Assembly (NCBI GenBank): GCA_002731665.1
Contig: PCCJ01000004.1
Coordinates: 9,500-35,435 of the forward strand
DNA: 25,936 nt
Source of the DNA: Actinomycetota bacterium
Lineage (GTDB): Bacteria > Actinomycetota > Acidimicrobiia > Acidimicrobiales > Poriferisodaliceae
Direction: 5' to 3'
The position numbers and the translations under genes are program-made. Below, piece after piece: positions 7,791-16,416 of this stretch. How positions within the stretch are numbered: position 1 is the stretch's first letter; every line of letters begins with the position of its first letter. Below the pieces are notes generated by a model. That model had not been told where the DNA came from. It saw nothing but the letters and a program-made list of their open reading frames with translations, and made no database searches.

Positions 7791-8519
7791 GTGCGCGACC
7801 GAAAGTATCGGGACGCTGAAGGGGCGATCGTCATCGATGGGCCGCGTTCGCTCGCGACTGCTGTGCAATGTGGTGCAGAGATAGAGGAAATTTTCGTTCG
7901 CGAGAATGAGTATGAGAAGTTCTCCCATCTCTACGGCCTTGAGACCAAGGTCTCAGAGGTTGATATACGTTCCTTTGATTTGCTTGCTGATAGCGCTACT
8001 CCCCAAGGAGTTCTAGCCATCGCTCGACTTGTAGATGCTGACTTTAGTAGTTTGGCTCAGGAGCACCGAGTTGTCGTGATGGACGCGATTCAAGACCCAG
8101 GGAACGTAGGAGCGATCATCAGAACTGCCGCAGCGGCTGGCTTTGGTGCAGTAGTCGGTTGCTTAGGAACAGCGGATCTATGGAGCCCTCGATCTGTGCG
8201 GGCAAGCGCTGGAACGATTTTTTCCTTAAACGTTCATCGGCAGGCAGACCTTGTGGAGGTTCTAGAAAGCGTTGCCGAGACTGGACACACTCGAGTAGTT
8301 ACGCTCGCGTCTGGAACTACGACCTTTGATCAGATGAAAGCCGATGAGCGGATGACCCTGATTTTAGGTAGCGAAGCGCATGGCGTTTCGGATGAGGCAG
8401 TTGAAAGATCCGAACTAAAAGTTGCCGTGCCAATGGCTTACCCAGTTGAGTCACTTAATGTTTCGGTAACCGCAGGAATAGTGATGTATCAGATGTCCGG
8501 AAGCTTTAATGGTCGGTGA
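7791..8519 (+). CDS. SpoU/TrmH-family RNA 2'-O-methyltransferase
   Basis: A 242-aa SPOUT methyltransferase (TrmH/SpoU class) of the kind found between rplT and pheS in many actinobacteria. It probably methylates a ribose in rRNA or tRNA. The three SpoU motifs are visible: DAIQDPGNVGAIIRTAAAAG, LILGSEAHGVSDEA and VPMAYPVESLNVSVTAGIVMY, which form the SAM-binding knot. The given start is GTG at 7791. However, the frame stays open to just after a TAA at 7734-7736 and reads [16 protein letters not shown] upstream, resembling the usual family N-terminus. A CTG at 7743 overlapping the rplT stop (CTGA) may therefore be the true start. The exact target RNA is unknown. Confidence 0.88.
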   Translation: MRDRKYRDAEGAIVIDGPRSLATAVQCGAEIEEIFVRENEYEKFSHLYGLETKVSEVDIRSFDLLADSATPQGVLAIARLVDADFSSLAQEHRVVVMDAIQDPGNVGAIIRTAAAAGFGAVVGCLGTADLWSPRSVRASAGTIFSLNVHRQADLVEVLESVAETGHTRVVTLASGTTTFDQMKADERMTLILGSEAHGVSDEAVERSELKVAVPMAYPVESLNVSVTAGIVMYQMSGSFNGR

Positions 8520-8588
8520 AAGTATCTCTGCTAGACAACTGGCGGTAAGTCATCAAAACTATGCTGCTGGTCACCTATCCTGGAAGTC

Positions 8589-9662
8589 GTGAGCGTTTAC
8601 GAAGAAATAGTCTCAGCCAGAGAACAGGCCTTATCGAGTATCCAGAGTGCGACGGATCTCTCTAACCTCGTGGACCTGGAGCCGGCGCTGTTTGGTAAGA
8701 AATCAGCCTTGGGGAGCCTCAAAGGGCTTATGGGTAAACTTGATGCATCAGAGCGGGCCTCAGTCGGTCAAGCTTTAAACCAAGCACAGAAAGAAGTGCA
8801 GGAAGCTCATCAAAAATCTAAGAACTATTTTTTCGAACACGAGCGAAACCTTCAGCTCGGCGCAGAAGGAATAGATTTAACGGAAACCCTTAAAAACCCT
8901 AACCATAGGGGCCATCTCCATCTTGTAACTCAGACCATGGAACGTCTTGAAGATGTCTTTGTTGGCATGGGCTTCACGGTTTCTGAGGGGCCGCAAGCTG
9001 AGACCGATTGGTACAACTTCGAAGCACTGAATTTACCCGAGGCTCATGTCGCGAGGTCAATGTTTGACACCCTCTACCTTGATCTAGGTGAAAGAACTGA
9101 GATTGGTGATGGAGAGGGTGGAGAATCTACGAAATTTTTACTCAGGACGCACACTTCCCCAGTCCAAATCCGAGTCATGGAGTCACAGGAACCACCAATT
9201 TATACGGTTTGCCCGGGAAGGGTGTTCCGAAGAGATACAGCTGACGCAAGTCATATGCCAGTTTTCCATCAGATAGAAGGCCTCGTTATCGACGAAGGAA
9301 TTAGCTTTACAGATTTGGCTGGAACTCTAAATGATTTCACATCCGCGTATTTTGGTGGCGCAATTAAAAGCCGATTGAGGCCCTCATACTTTCCATTCAC
9401 AGAACCAAGTGCAGAGTTCGATATAACCTGCGTCATATGTGAGGGCTCAGGCTGCCAAACTTGTCAGCGAACGGGGTGGATAGAATTAGGCGGATGCGGC
9501 ATGGTTCACCCTAACGTATTGCGAAATTGCGGTATCGACAGTGAACAATGGACTGGATTTGCGTTCGGTTTCGGTATTGATCGTTTAGCTCTGATGCGAC
9601 ACGGAATTAAGGATTTAAGAGATATGTACACCAATGATGTTCGCTTTTTGAGTCAGTTCTAG
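8589..9662 (+). CDS. pheS: Phenylalanyl-tRNA synthetase alpha subunit
   Basis: A 357-aa PheS, the catalytic subunit of the alpha2-beta2 enzyme charging tRNA-Phe. The N-terminal coiled-coil arm (about 1-85) precedes the class II core. Motif 2 is FRRDTADASHMPVFHQIEGL; motif 3 is GFAFGFGIDRLALMRHGIKD. The Cys-rich CVICEGSGCQTCQRTGW insertion before GCGMVHPNVL is a common PheS feature. The start is GTG with GGAAG a few bases upstream. It is followed by pheT after 12 bases. Confidence 0.96.
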   Translation: MSVYEEIVSAREQALSSIQSATDLSNLVDLEPALFGKKSALGSLKGLMGKLDASERASVGQALNQAQKEVQEAHQKSKNYFFEHERNLQLGAEGIDLTETLKNPNHRGHLHLVTQTMERLEDVFVGMGFTVSEGPQAETDWYNFEALNLPEAHVARSMFDTLYLDLGERTEIGDGEGGESTKFLLRTHTSPVQIRVMESQEPPIYTVCPGRVFRRDTADASHMPVFHQIEGLVIDEGISFTDLAGTLNDFTSAYFGGAIKSRLRPSYFPFTEPSAEFDITCVICEGSGCQTCQRTGWIELGGCGMVHPNVLRNCGIDSEQWTGFAFGFGIDRLALMRHGIKDLRDMYTNDVRFLSQF

Positions 9663-9674
9663 AACGGGATTTTG

Positions 9675-12047
9675 ATGAAAGTACTTCTTTCCTGGTTACG
9701 TGAGTTCGCCCCAATTGAGGGTGATCCCGTTGAGCTGGGCAATCATATGAGTGACCTTGGCATGGCCGTCGAAGAGATGACGATTATCGAGTTGATCGAT
9801 GGAATTATTGTTGCCGAAGTAGTCGGATTGCGACCGCATCCCAAAGCTGACCGAATTCAGATCGTAGATGTAGACCCGGGAGACGGCAATCCGCTGCAGG
9901 TGTGTTGTGGAGCCTTTAACATGTCCGTCGGAGATAAAATTCCATTCGCAACAATTGGTACGACCATGCCGGATGGAATGGAAATTTCTCAACGCAAAAT
10001 GCGTGGTGAACTTTCGAACGGAATGTGTTGTTCAGCTTCTGAGATCGGCCTTGGTAGCGACCATCAAGGCATTTTGATTTTGTCTCCGGAGCTAGTTGTT
10101 GGCCAGCCAGCGATGGCTCAGCTAGGTGCACAGGCTGATGTTCTGTGGGACCTAGAAATTAATCCGAACCGCCCTGACGCTATGTCTATCGCAGGTGTGG
10201 CAAGAGACCTGGCAGCTCGGTTAAACATTCCATTTCAGATACCTAAATGGTCTGTCGATCATATGGCTACGAGCGAAATTTCGGAAACTTCGGTTAGCGT
10301 CGCTGACTCAGAACTCTGCCCTCGTTTCACAGCTCGCGTGCTTGAGGGAGTGAGCGTTGGCGTGTCTCCTTTGTGGATGCAAACGCGTCTCCAGCTTCTG
10401 GGCATGAGATCAATCAATTCGGTAGTCGATGTATCGAATTATGTAATGCTCGAACTAGGGACACCAAACCACACTTACGATTTATCGTTAGTGGCTGGAA
10501 ATGCGATAGGAGTGCGGAGAGCAAAGATTGATGAGTCGATTACAACTTTAGATGGGCAAGAGAGATCCTTAGCTCCGGGCGATGGGGTCATCGTAGACGG
10601 GTCTGACGTCGCGATCGGAGTAGCCGGTGTAATGGGAGGATCTAGCACAGAAATTTCTGATTCAACCAACAGCATTCTACTTGAATTGGCTTGCTGGGAC
10701 AGGACCGCTATCGCTCGAACTTCGCAGCGGATGGGTCTTCGTTCTGAAGCCTCGTCACGCTTTGAAAGAGGCACTGATATAAATTTAAGCGTCACGGCCG
10801 TTGAACGTTTTTGTTATCTCCTAAATGAGATAACGCCAGGCGGTATTCAGATTGAAAAGAAGATAAGCGATGTGCAAGTTGCTAAAGACAAGCAAACAAC
10901 TATCAGCGTGCGCACTTCACGTATCAATCTGTTACTTGGGCAAAAGTTTTCCAGCGGAGATATAGCCAATTTGCTTATTCCTATTGGCTTCGAAGTTATA
11001 CAGACAGATGATCCTGATGTTCAACTTGTGACAATTCCCAGTTTTCGCCCTGACTCGGAGACTGAAACAGACATAGCTGAAGAGGTTGGTCGCCATTTCG
11101 GGTACGGGCGTTTAGGAGCGACTGTACCCCGATCTCCTAATGCTGGTCATCTTACATTTCATCAAAAATCTCGCCGGCTTATCCGTCAGGTATTGGTCGG
11201 TGCAGGGTTAGATGAGGCAATGCCGAGCCCGTTTCTAGCCCCAGATGCGGTTGCCAAAGCCGGCCTCTCGTCGGCTAATGTAGTTCAGCTGCTTAACCCT
11301 TTAGCTATCGAAGAGTCAGTTCTGAGACCGTCGTTACGGTCTGGGCTGTTGACGGCACTTGCTTACAACCAGTCGCACAGAAATGAAAATGTTAAACTCT
11401 TTGAGATTGGATCGGTGTTTGCTCTTCCCTCGGAGGGCTCTGGATTACCAGATGAGCACGAAATGCTCGGAGTCATTCTCGGCGACAACGATGCCTTCGT
11501 AGCGAAGCAGCTTTGGGACGTGATCGCTGCTGGTCTAGGAATTAATGGAGAATTACGTAACGCTACCGACCTTCCTGGACTTCACCCTCGACGTGCAGGG
11601 CAAATAATTGTTGAAGGTCAAGAAATAGGAGTGCTAGGTGAACTAGATCCAAGGGTTCTAGAGAATTGCGGCGTCGCTAATCGTTGCGGGTGGTTAGAGT
11701 TACGACTCGACCGGTTGATTCAATCAATGAGTCAAAATGCGACTCGTCGATATGATTCAGTCTCGACGTACCCTTCAAGCGACTTGGATTTAGCATTCGT
11801 TGTCAAAGACGAAATCCAAGCATCGGATGTGGAACGAACTATCCGATCTTTGGTTGGCTCAGAACTAGCGTCCCTTGAACTCTTCGACGTTTTCCGAGGT
11901 GAAAAACTGGGTGAAGGAAATCGATCCTTGGCGTTTTCATTGCGATTTCAATCAGCAGAGGGAACTCTGAGCCATGACCAGTTAGCCAGTCTCCAAGAGC
12001 GATGTATCCAAGCGGTAGAGACAACTCATGATGCTCGACTCAGGTAG
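9675..12047 (+). CDS. pheT: Phenylalanyl-tRNA synthetase beta subunit
   Basis: A 790-aa PheT. MKVLLSWLREF is the canonical N-terminus, so the ATG at 9675 is preferred over an in-frame TTG three bases earlier. Domains in order are: the EMAP-like tRNA-binding OB fold (about 40-150, with LRPHPKADRIQIVDVD and RGELSNGMCCSASEIGL), the B3/B4 editing region, the B5 domain, the core synthetase-like domain (with NPLAIEESVLRPSLRSGLL), and the C-terminal ferredoxin-like anticodon-binding domain starting near YPSSDLDLAFVV. Full length. It ends one base from the stop of the convergent dehydrogenase gene. Confidence 0.96.
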   Translation: MKVLLSWLREFAPIEGDPVELGNHMSDLGMAVEEMTIIELIDGIIVAEVVGLRPHPKADRIQIVDVDPGDGNPLQVCCGAFNMSVGDKIPFATIGTTMPDGMEISQRKMRGELSNGMCCSASEIGLGSDHQGILILSPELVVGQPAMAQLGAQADVLWDLEINPNRPDAMSIAGVARDLAARLNIPFQIPKWSVDHMATSEISETSVSVADSELCPRFTARVLEGVSVGVSPLWMQTRLQLLGMRSINSVVDVSNYVMLELGTPNHTYDLSLVAGNAIGVRRAKIDESITTLDGQERSLAPGDGVIVDGSDVAIGVAGVMGGSSTEISDSTNSILLELACWDRTAIARTSQRMGLRSEASSRFERGTDINLSVTAVERFCYLLNEITPGGIQIEKKISDVQVAKDKQTTISVRTSRINLLLGQKFSSGDIANLLIPIGFEVIQTDDPDVQLVTIPSFRPDSETETDIAEEVGRHFGYGRLGATVPRSPNAGHLTFHQKSRRLIRQVLVGAGLDEAMPSPFLAPDAVAKAGLSSANVVQLLNPLAIEESVLRPSLRSGLLTALAYNQSHRNENVKLFEIGSVFALPSEGSGLPDEHEMLGVILGDNDAFVAKQLWDVIAAGLGINGELRNATDLPGLHPRRAGQIIVEGQEIGVLGELDPRVLENCGVANRCGWLELRLDRLIQSMSQNATRRYDSVSTYPSSDLDLAFVVKDEIQASDVERTIRSLVGSELASLELFDVFRGEKLGEGNRSLAFSLRFQSAEGTLSHDQLASLQERCIQAVETTHDARLR

Positions 12048-12048
12048 T

Positions 12049-12972
12049 TTAATATCCGGCTTTTGTATCTACTAAGCCAATCAGTTGATCTCCGTTTACT
12101 CTCGCACGAACATTTTGTGTAACTCTTTCTGCAAGGAGAGGCAGACCCATCTCAGGTGTGTTGCCGACATGAGGGGTAATAATGCAGTTATCTAACGTCC
12201 ACAACAGATGATTGGGGTCCAAAGGCTCAGGATCAGTAACATCGAGCGCAGCCCCGCCAATAGATTCAGCTACTAGCGCCTCGACCAAGTCATCGGTCAC
12301 CACATGTTTGCCTCGAGCAACGTTGATTACCCAAGCATGCGACGGTAATAGAGAGAGTTCCGTGGCGCCAATAATTCCCTCCGTCTCAGGAGTTAACGCA
12401 AGCGCGAGTATCAGTACGTCTGTTTCGGGTAACTCTTGGTGAAGTTTAGCGAGCGAAGTTACATCTGACGATCCAGGCATTGGCCGAATATTCTTTCTGA
12501 TGACAGTTATTCGGCATTTGAAAGGTTGGAGGTACTTCAGAAGAAACTCTGTGATTCCGCCCCCACCTAATATCGTTACACGTGCGCCATATAAATTTTT
12601 TCCTTGGGGCTTGCCCCATTGTTTTGCTTTGCCGTAGATATGCAGCTTTCTTAAACCTGCAAGCGTCAGAGCGAGAGCGTGCTCTGCAACTGGTTCGGCA
12701 TACACGCCCTTTCCGCATGTCCATATAAGGTTTGGTCTTGATTGAAGCATTGGGAGGAAAGGTTCTATGCCAGCATATGGAAGTTGAACCCATTGAATAC
12801 CCGGGTTCTCGTCTAACGTTTTGGGTAGTAAGTCTGCTCGTGATGGCTCTGCCCAAACAAGTGCTTGAGCTTCGGAAGGCTTCGTTATAAGTCCACCTCC
12901 GGAAAGAACGGCCTCTGCTAATGATTGCTGTCGCCAACAAGCAGGCTCTACGGCGACGTTAAGAGATGTCAT
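12049..12972 (-). CDS. D-isomer specific 2-hydroxyacid dehydrogenase
   Basis: A 307-aa NAD(P)-dependent dehydrogenase of the D-2-hydroxyacid family, which interconverts 2-keto and D-2-hydroxy acids. The Rossmann loop reads ILGGGGITEFL, a GxGxxG variant. The catalytic triad can be placed as Arg in INVARGKHVV, Glu in DVTDPEPL and His in TPHVGNT. The N-terminal substrate domain is short, as in GhrA-like members. The transcript is convergent with pheT. There is no good Shine-Dalgarno; TAACTT seven bases before the ATG could be a leaderless -10. The substrate is unknown. Confidence 0.85.
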   Translation of the reverse strand: MTSLNVAVEPACWRQQSLAEAVLSGGGLITKPSEAQALVWAEPSRADLLPKTLDENPGIQWVQLPYAGIEPFLPMLQSRPNLIWTCGKGVYAEPVAEHALALTLAGLRKLHIYGKAKQWGKPQGKNLYGARVTILGGGGITEFLLKYLQPFKCRITVIRKNIRPMPGSSDVTSLAKLHQELPETDVLILALALTPETEGIIGATELSLLPSHAWVINVARGKHVVTDDLVEALVAESIGGAALDVTDPEPLDPNHLLWTLDNCIITPHVGNTPEMGLPLLAERVTQNVRARVNGDQLIGLVDTKAGY

Positions 12973-13057
12973 AGAAACAAAGTTATCGCGGTCTGCTACT
13001 TAGCGTTAAATCTATGGAAGCTGTAAGTGTCCGTTGTGTGCCCTATCTGAAAATCTT

Positions 13058-13136
13058 TTTAGGGAATATAAAGCCACCGGCCTGGCTCTGTCTGCCGAGT
13101 CAAAGATTAGTGACTGCTAGAAGCTATTTCCCTAAA
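13058..13136 (-). repeat. 9-bp inverted repeat at the 3' end of the F420 oxidoreductase gene
   Basis: TTTAGGGAA (13058-13066) and TTCCCTAAA (13128-13136) are perfect inverted copies 61 bases apart, the second spanning the stop codon of the reverse-strand gene. They could form the base of a 3' end structure. The long loop and absence of a T-tract make a standard terminator doubtful. Confidence 0.25.
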
Positions 13137-14013
13137 GAACTAAGTGAGAAAGAACAGCCCAACTCTCCAAGTCTTCTTGAAGCGTTTGAGTTCCGAGAAC
13201 TTGAATGCAAACGTGATCTGCACCGTTGACGCGGTGAGCGGTCAGTCGGTCTCTAATCGTATCAGAGCCAAATGTGATGAGTTCTGAAACTAGTCTGTCG
13301 CTCGGTCCGTCAAGAAAATCTTTATCCTCAAAACCCAGCATCTTAAACTTTCGCTGGTTGCTCTTAGAGCCGGTGTACTTCCGCAAGTGGTCTCTACCTA
13401 TTTCGATAGCCACCTGGGAATCTTGCGTTAGAACCACAGCCATCTCAGCTGCAATGACTGGGTCGGGTCCTATTGCCGACCGCGTCAGCTTAGTATGCTC
13501 CGGGTTCGCCAAATATGTGTGAGCGCCGAGAGTGAGACTTCCAGCTAATGCGCTCATCTTCGGTCCATAAGCTGCGAGACAAACAAGCGGAGATGGCGTA
13601 TCGTCAGTTTTATTCTCTTCCCACAAATTGGTAAATTCCTTAAGGTAGCTAGTGGCAATGGAAAGCGGTTCTGCCTTATTGCTCAAAGCGCCACCTAAGC
13701 CAAGACCGAGAACATGACGACCGCCGGACTTCATTTGTAAATATCTGTGTCCCGCCACAGCTGCTCCAGGGGAGCGGTCACCCATCCTTGCGATTCCGTT
13801 GGCGATTGTTAGTGACCATGTACCTTCTAAAAGTTGTGACGCGAGAGACAGAGCTTCAGTTGGGCCGACCTCTGGAACCCATAAGGACGGGTAACCGAGT
13901 CGTTCAATTTCTTGCGCAGCAATAGTAGCTTCAGATGGGGTGAGGTCATCAAACCTAAATGACCACACGCCGACCTGACCCAGTTTCTGTCTCAGCTGAG
14001 CAAAATCCGACAA
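13132..14013 (-). CDS. F420-dependent LLM-class oxidoreductase (TIGR03620-like)
   Basis: A 293-aa luciferase-like monooxygenase-fold enzyme. The pattern GQVGVWSFRFDDL, then EIERLGYPSLWVPEVG, then LTIANGIARMGDRSPGAAVAG, then GGRHVLGLGLGGAL matches the actinobacterial subfamily of probable F420-dependent oxidoreductases. In such proteins reduced F420, not FMN, is the usual cofactor; that is inferred from family, not shown by a residue here. The start is TTG, supported by GGAGA four bases upstream. It lies between the dehydrogenase and the HD protein on the same strand, with about 70-160 bp spacers, so a single operon is uncertain. The substrate is unknown. Confidence 0.82.
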   Translation of the reverse strand: MSDFAQLRQKLGQVGVWSFRFDDLTPSEATIAAQEIERLGYPSLWVPEVGPTEALSLASQLLEGTWSLTIANGIARMGDRSPGAAVAGHRYLQMKSGGRHVLGLGLGGALSNKAEPLSIATSYLKEFTNLWEENKTDDTPSPLVCLAAYGPKMSALAGSLTLGAHTYLANPEHTKLTRSAIGPDPVIAAEMAVVLTQDSQVAIEIGRDHLRKYTGSKSNQRKFKMLGFEDKDFLDGPSDRLVSELITFGSDTIRDRLTAHRVNGADHVCIQVLGTQTLQEDLESWAVLSHLVL

Positions 14014-14085
14014 CTTTTCTCCATAGATAAAGAAGCTTAAATGACTATCTACGCGTCGTTACCTTCTAAACACGCGGAAACAAGA

Positions 14086-14712
14086 TTACTGACTTTCGCC
14101 CATCATCGCCCCATCTGATTTCAGATAAATAGAGTTCTTAGGACTTTTGAAGAGCTCTTGAACAGCGGGCAGAAATTCTTCCAGCTGCATGGATTGATAA
14201 GTCGGATCGAAAGCAGGCTGATCATATTCCTGGCAAAATTCTACCGTTAGGTCGTAGGCCTGATGTCCAGCAAAATCATCCCTCATGTTTCTGTCCATAC
14301 CAAAATGGTGGAAGAAATTGTAACCCTGAAAAATTCCGTGTTTCTCCACCATCCATAGATGATCTTCAGACACAAAAGGCTTGAGAATTGCTGCTGCAAT
14401 ATCAGGATGATTATAGGAGCCTAATGTGTCGCCGATATCGTGCAGTAAGGCGCACACAACGTACTCATCAGACTTATTCGCTCTCGCAGCGCGGGTAGCG
14501 GTTTGGACACTGTGCTCTAAGCGGTCAACCGAAAATCCGCCACAATCTCCGTCTAGTAGTCGAAGGTGATCGATGACCCGATCTGTAAGACTGGCAGAAA
14601 AAACCTTGTTATGGGCTGCGATAATATCCCAATCAAGTTTTGTGGCTTCAGTCATTGCGCCAAATGTGGCACTTTGGCTAAGAAGTTCATTTGTTTGCGC
14701 TACGTCGGTCAT
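14086..14712 (-). CDS. HD-domain protein, PhnZ/MIOX-like putative diiron oxygenase
   Basis: A 208-aa HD-domain protein. Its metal ligands line up with the phosphonate oxygenase PhnZ and inositol oxygenase rather than with ordinary phosphohydrolases: His67 in LEHSVQTA, His91-Asp92 in ALLHDIGD, His102 in YNHPD, His125 in VEKHGIFQGY, and Asp169 in FDPTYQSM. Members of this branch use a mixed-valence diiron centre to cleave C-C or C-P bonds with O2. PhnZ carries Tyr and Glu in a YGGE motif just before the first His; here the matching residues are Cys57 and Phe60, so the substrate probably differs. ATG with GGGGG six bases upstream. Oxygenase activity is inference. Confidence 0.75.
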   Translation of the reverse strand: MTDVAQTNELLSQSATFGAMTEATKLDWDIIAAHNKVFSASLTDRVIDHLRLLDGDCGGFSVDRLEHSVQTATRAARANKSDEYVVCALLHDIGDTLGSYNHPDIAAAILKPFVSEDHLWMVEKHGIFQGYNFFHHFGMDRNMRDDFAGHQAYDLTVEFCQEYDQPAFDPTYQSMQLEEFLPAVQELFKSPKNSIYLKSDGAMMGESQ

Positions 14713-14799
14713 GTTTCCCCCATGAGACTAGAATCTACTAACAATGCTAGATGCTGGTGACCGATGATGGTCGTGTCAGCCTGTATTTCCAATGTATTA

Positions 14800-15624
14800 C
14801 TAGGCGCGGCTATCGGCCATTATTCCACCATCTGGAAAAATTATTTCGCCGGTCACGAAGCTTGACTCATCGCTGCATAAGTAAAGGCAAGCATTAGCGA
14901 TGTCAGATGGCTCCCCAAGGCGACGTAATGGTGTTTCTCTAGTTCTTGCTGTTACCCAAGCTTCACTGTTTGTGGCGGCACCACTCATCGAAGTTCTGAT
15001 GTAGCCCGGTCCAACTGCGTTGACTCTTATGTTGTGTCGAGCTAGCTCAATCGCTCCGCACTTGGTGAGCATCCAAACTCCAGCTTTTGATACGCAATAG
15101 TCGGAGGAACCCATCAGTGCAGTTCGAGCGGCCACTGAAGCTATATTTACGATAGCTCCACCGCCTGTCTTGACCATTTGGTTTGCGGCCGCTTGATTCG
15201 TGAGCATCACTCCTGTGAGGTTCACGTCGATAACTCGTTGCCAATTCTCGAGTGACTTATTTAGAAGGAGCATGTCGCCCTTGTCATAACGATCAGCCGT
15301 AGCTTGCTCATCGGGCTCTCTGCTCACATAGGCAGCGTGCGAAATCCCTGCGGCGGCAACGCACACGTCTATTCTCCCGAACTTTTCTACAGCACCTTGG
15401 ATCATCGAACTAACTTCTTCGGGCTGTGAGGTGTCTACACCAATCCCAATTGCTTGACCGCCTGCTGCTATGGCTTCGTCTACAACGGCATCTGCCCGTT
15501 CTGGATTAAGGTCTGCAACAACTACAGATGCGCCCTCAGTGGCAAACTTTAGGGCACACTCACGTCCGATGCCGGATGCACCTCCTGTTATCAAGGCGAC
15601 TTTATCTTGTAAACGTTGGCTCAT
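14800..15624 (-). CDS. Short-chain dehydrogenase/reductase (SDR)
   Basis: A 274-aa classical SDR. TGGASGIG (13-20) is the cofactor loop, and Asp39 at the end of the second strand favours NAD over NADP. Catalytic residues are Ser163, Tyr176 and Lys180 in SSDYCVSKAG; the usual NNAG motif is AAAG here. A roughly 25-residue insertion (about 98-124) follows that motif. The C-terminus has the common GEIIFPDGG. The ATG has GGGAG five bases upstream. It is divergent from the MerB-like gene by 88 bases. Substrate unknown. Confidence 0.9.
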   Translation of the reverse strand: MSQRLQDKVALITGGASGIGRECALKFATEGASVVVADLNPERADAVVDEAIAAGGQAIGIGVDTSQPEEVSSMIQGAVEKFGRIDVCVAAAGISHAAYVSREPDEQATADRYDKGDMLLLNKSLENWQRVIDVNLTGVMLTNQAAANQMVKTGGGAIVNIASVAARTALMGSSDYCVSKAGVWMLTKCGAIELARHNIRVNAVGPGYIRTSMSGAATNSEAWVTARTRETPLRRLGEPSDIANACLYLCSDESSFVTGEIIFPDGGIMADSRA

Positions 15625-15712
15625 GATTCTCCCATGTAGCGAGCAATAGAACTACATTACGCAATTACCCATGTCTTTGTCGCTCAACAATGGTGGTAAC
15701 GAAAGAGGAACT

Positions 15713-16396
15713 ATGGAATTCAGTCTCGTTGATCTCGACAAAGCATATGAAGCTCTAATGAGCGAAGTGGTGAAGACAGGTGTTGTTCCGCATTATGCGG
15801 AGCTAAGCACCCTGCTCGCGATTAGCCCAAACGAAGCGTTAGGCAGAATACGAAATATTGTTGAGCTCACTCCAGGATGGATGCACCCGGAAACTGATTA
15901 CATTGCTTCGTTCCCGCCATTCAACAATCAGCCTACGCAATACCGCATCAGTGTTGATGGCGAACAGAAGTGGTTTGCTCAATGCGGTTTCGAGGCCTTA
16001 GCATGCCGGTGGTTGTTCCCTGGAAAAACTGTTCGAATCGACGCTCCCTGCTTATTAGGAGGTGAACCGTTAACTATCGAGATGAAAGATGAAGAAATTT
16101 TGCTCGTTGACCCAAACACAATTGTTGGGTACACGCGCAGCCCTGTCGGTGGTGAAGCAGCCAACCGGCCTTTTAGGTGAGGCGGAATGAACCTCTTCCG
16201 TGCAGAAGAGCAAGCTCGTTTGTTTCATGACTGGGACCAAGATATGGAGTGGAGTTTGCAGCCACTTCAATGGTGGGCCACAACATTTGCTACTCCTATG
16301 TTCAGGAATCGAGGTCGAAGCGATTTCATCACATGGATGTCAGGTGAAGAAGGTGCATCTGCCATGCGTGAGCTTCGTTCGCGGCTCTCTCACTGA
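15713..16396 (+). CDS. MerB/alkylmercury-lyase-family protein, probable selenoprotein (in-frame TGA at 16178-16180)
   Basis: Two open frames (to 16180, and 16187-16396) are in the same phase and together make one full-length 227-aa MerB-family protein (MerB is about 212 aa). The first part has the helical N-terminal domain and WFAQCGFEALA, where Cys91 matches MerB Cys96 and Glu94 matches Asp99; Cys113 matches the Cys of SSHC in MerB. The TGA is codon 156, followed by GGMNLFRAEEQ; by alignment from memory it sits at catalytic Cys159 of MerB and at the Cys of related actinobacterial proteins. A hairpin fitting a bacterial SECIS follows. The ATG at 15713 has AGAGGA close upstream; an ATG at 15671 lacks one. 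Known MerB cleaves carbon-mercury bonds, but the substrate here is open. A nonsense mutation is the alternative. Confidence 0.72.
16178..16180 (+). other. In-frame TGA, candidate selenocysteine codon (Sec156)
   Basis: The codon before is AGG and the codons after are GGC GGA ATG. The family signature resumes immediately after the TGA, with no missing residues. The number of residues between the first catalytic Cys and this position (65) is nearly that of MerB Cys96 to Cys159 (63). Confidence 0.68.
16193..16210 (+). promoter_or_regulatory. Candidate bacterial SECIS hairpin
   Basis: CTCTTC (16193-16198) pairs perfectly with GAAGAG (16205-16210) around the loop CGTGCA. The loop begins 19 bases after the TGA, and its second base is G. 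Bacterial SECIS elements typically have a short upper stem, a small apical loop with a G in its first two positions, and lie about 16-37 bases after the UGA; this one meets each condition. It lies within the coding sequence. Confidence 0.62.
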
Positions 16397-16416
16397 CATA
16401 ATTCTTATCGTAATCT

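Noticed and set aside
13014..13229. Short forward ORF of 71 codons.
   Set aside because: It overlaps the end of the reverse-strand F420 oxidoreductase and shows no motif or ribosome-binding site.
16187..16396. A separate small gene starting at ATG 16187, with GAGGCGGA just before it.
   Set aside because: It is in phase with the upstream frame and its residues are the C-terminal MerB-family motif, so it is better read as a continuation through the TGA. Re-initiation remains possible but less likely.
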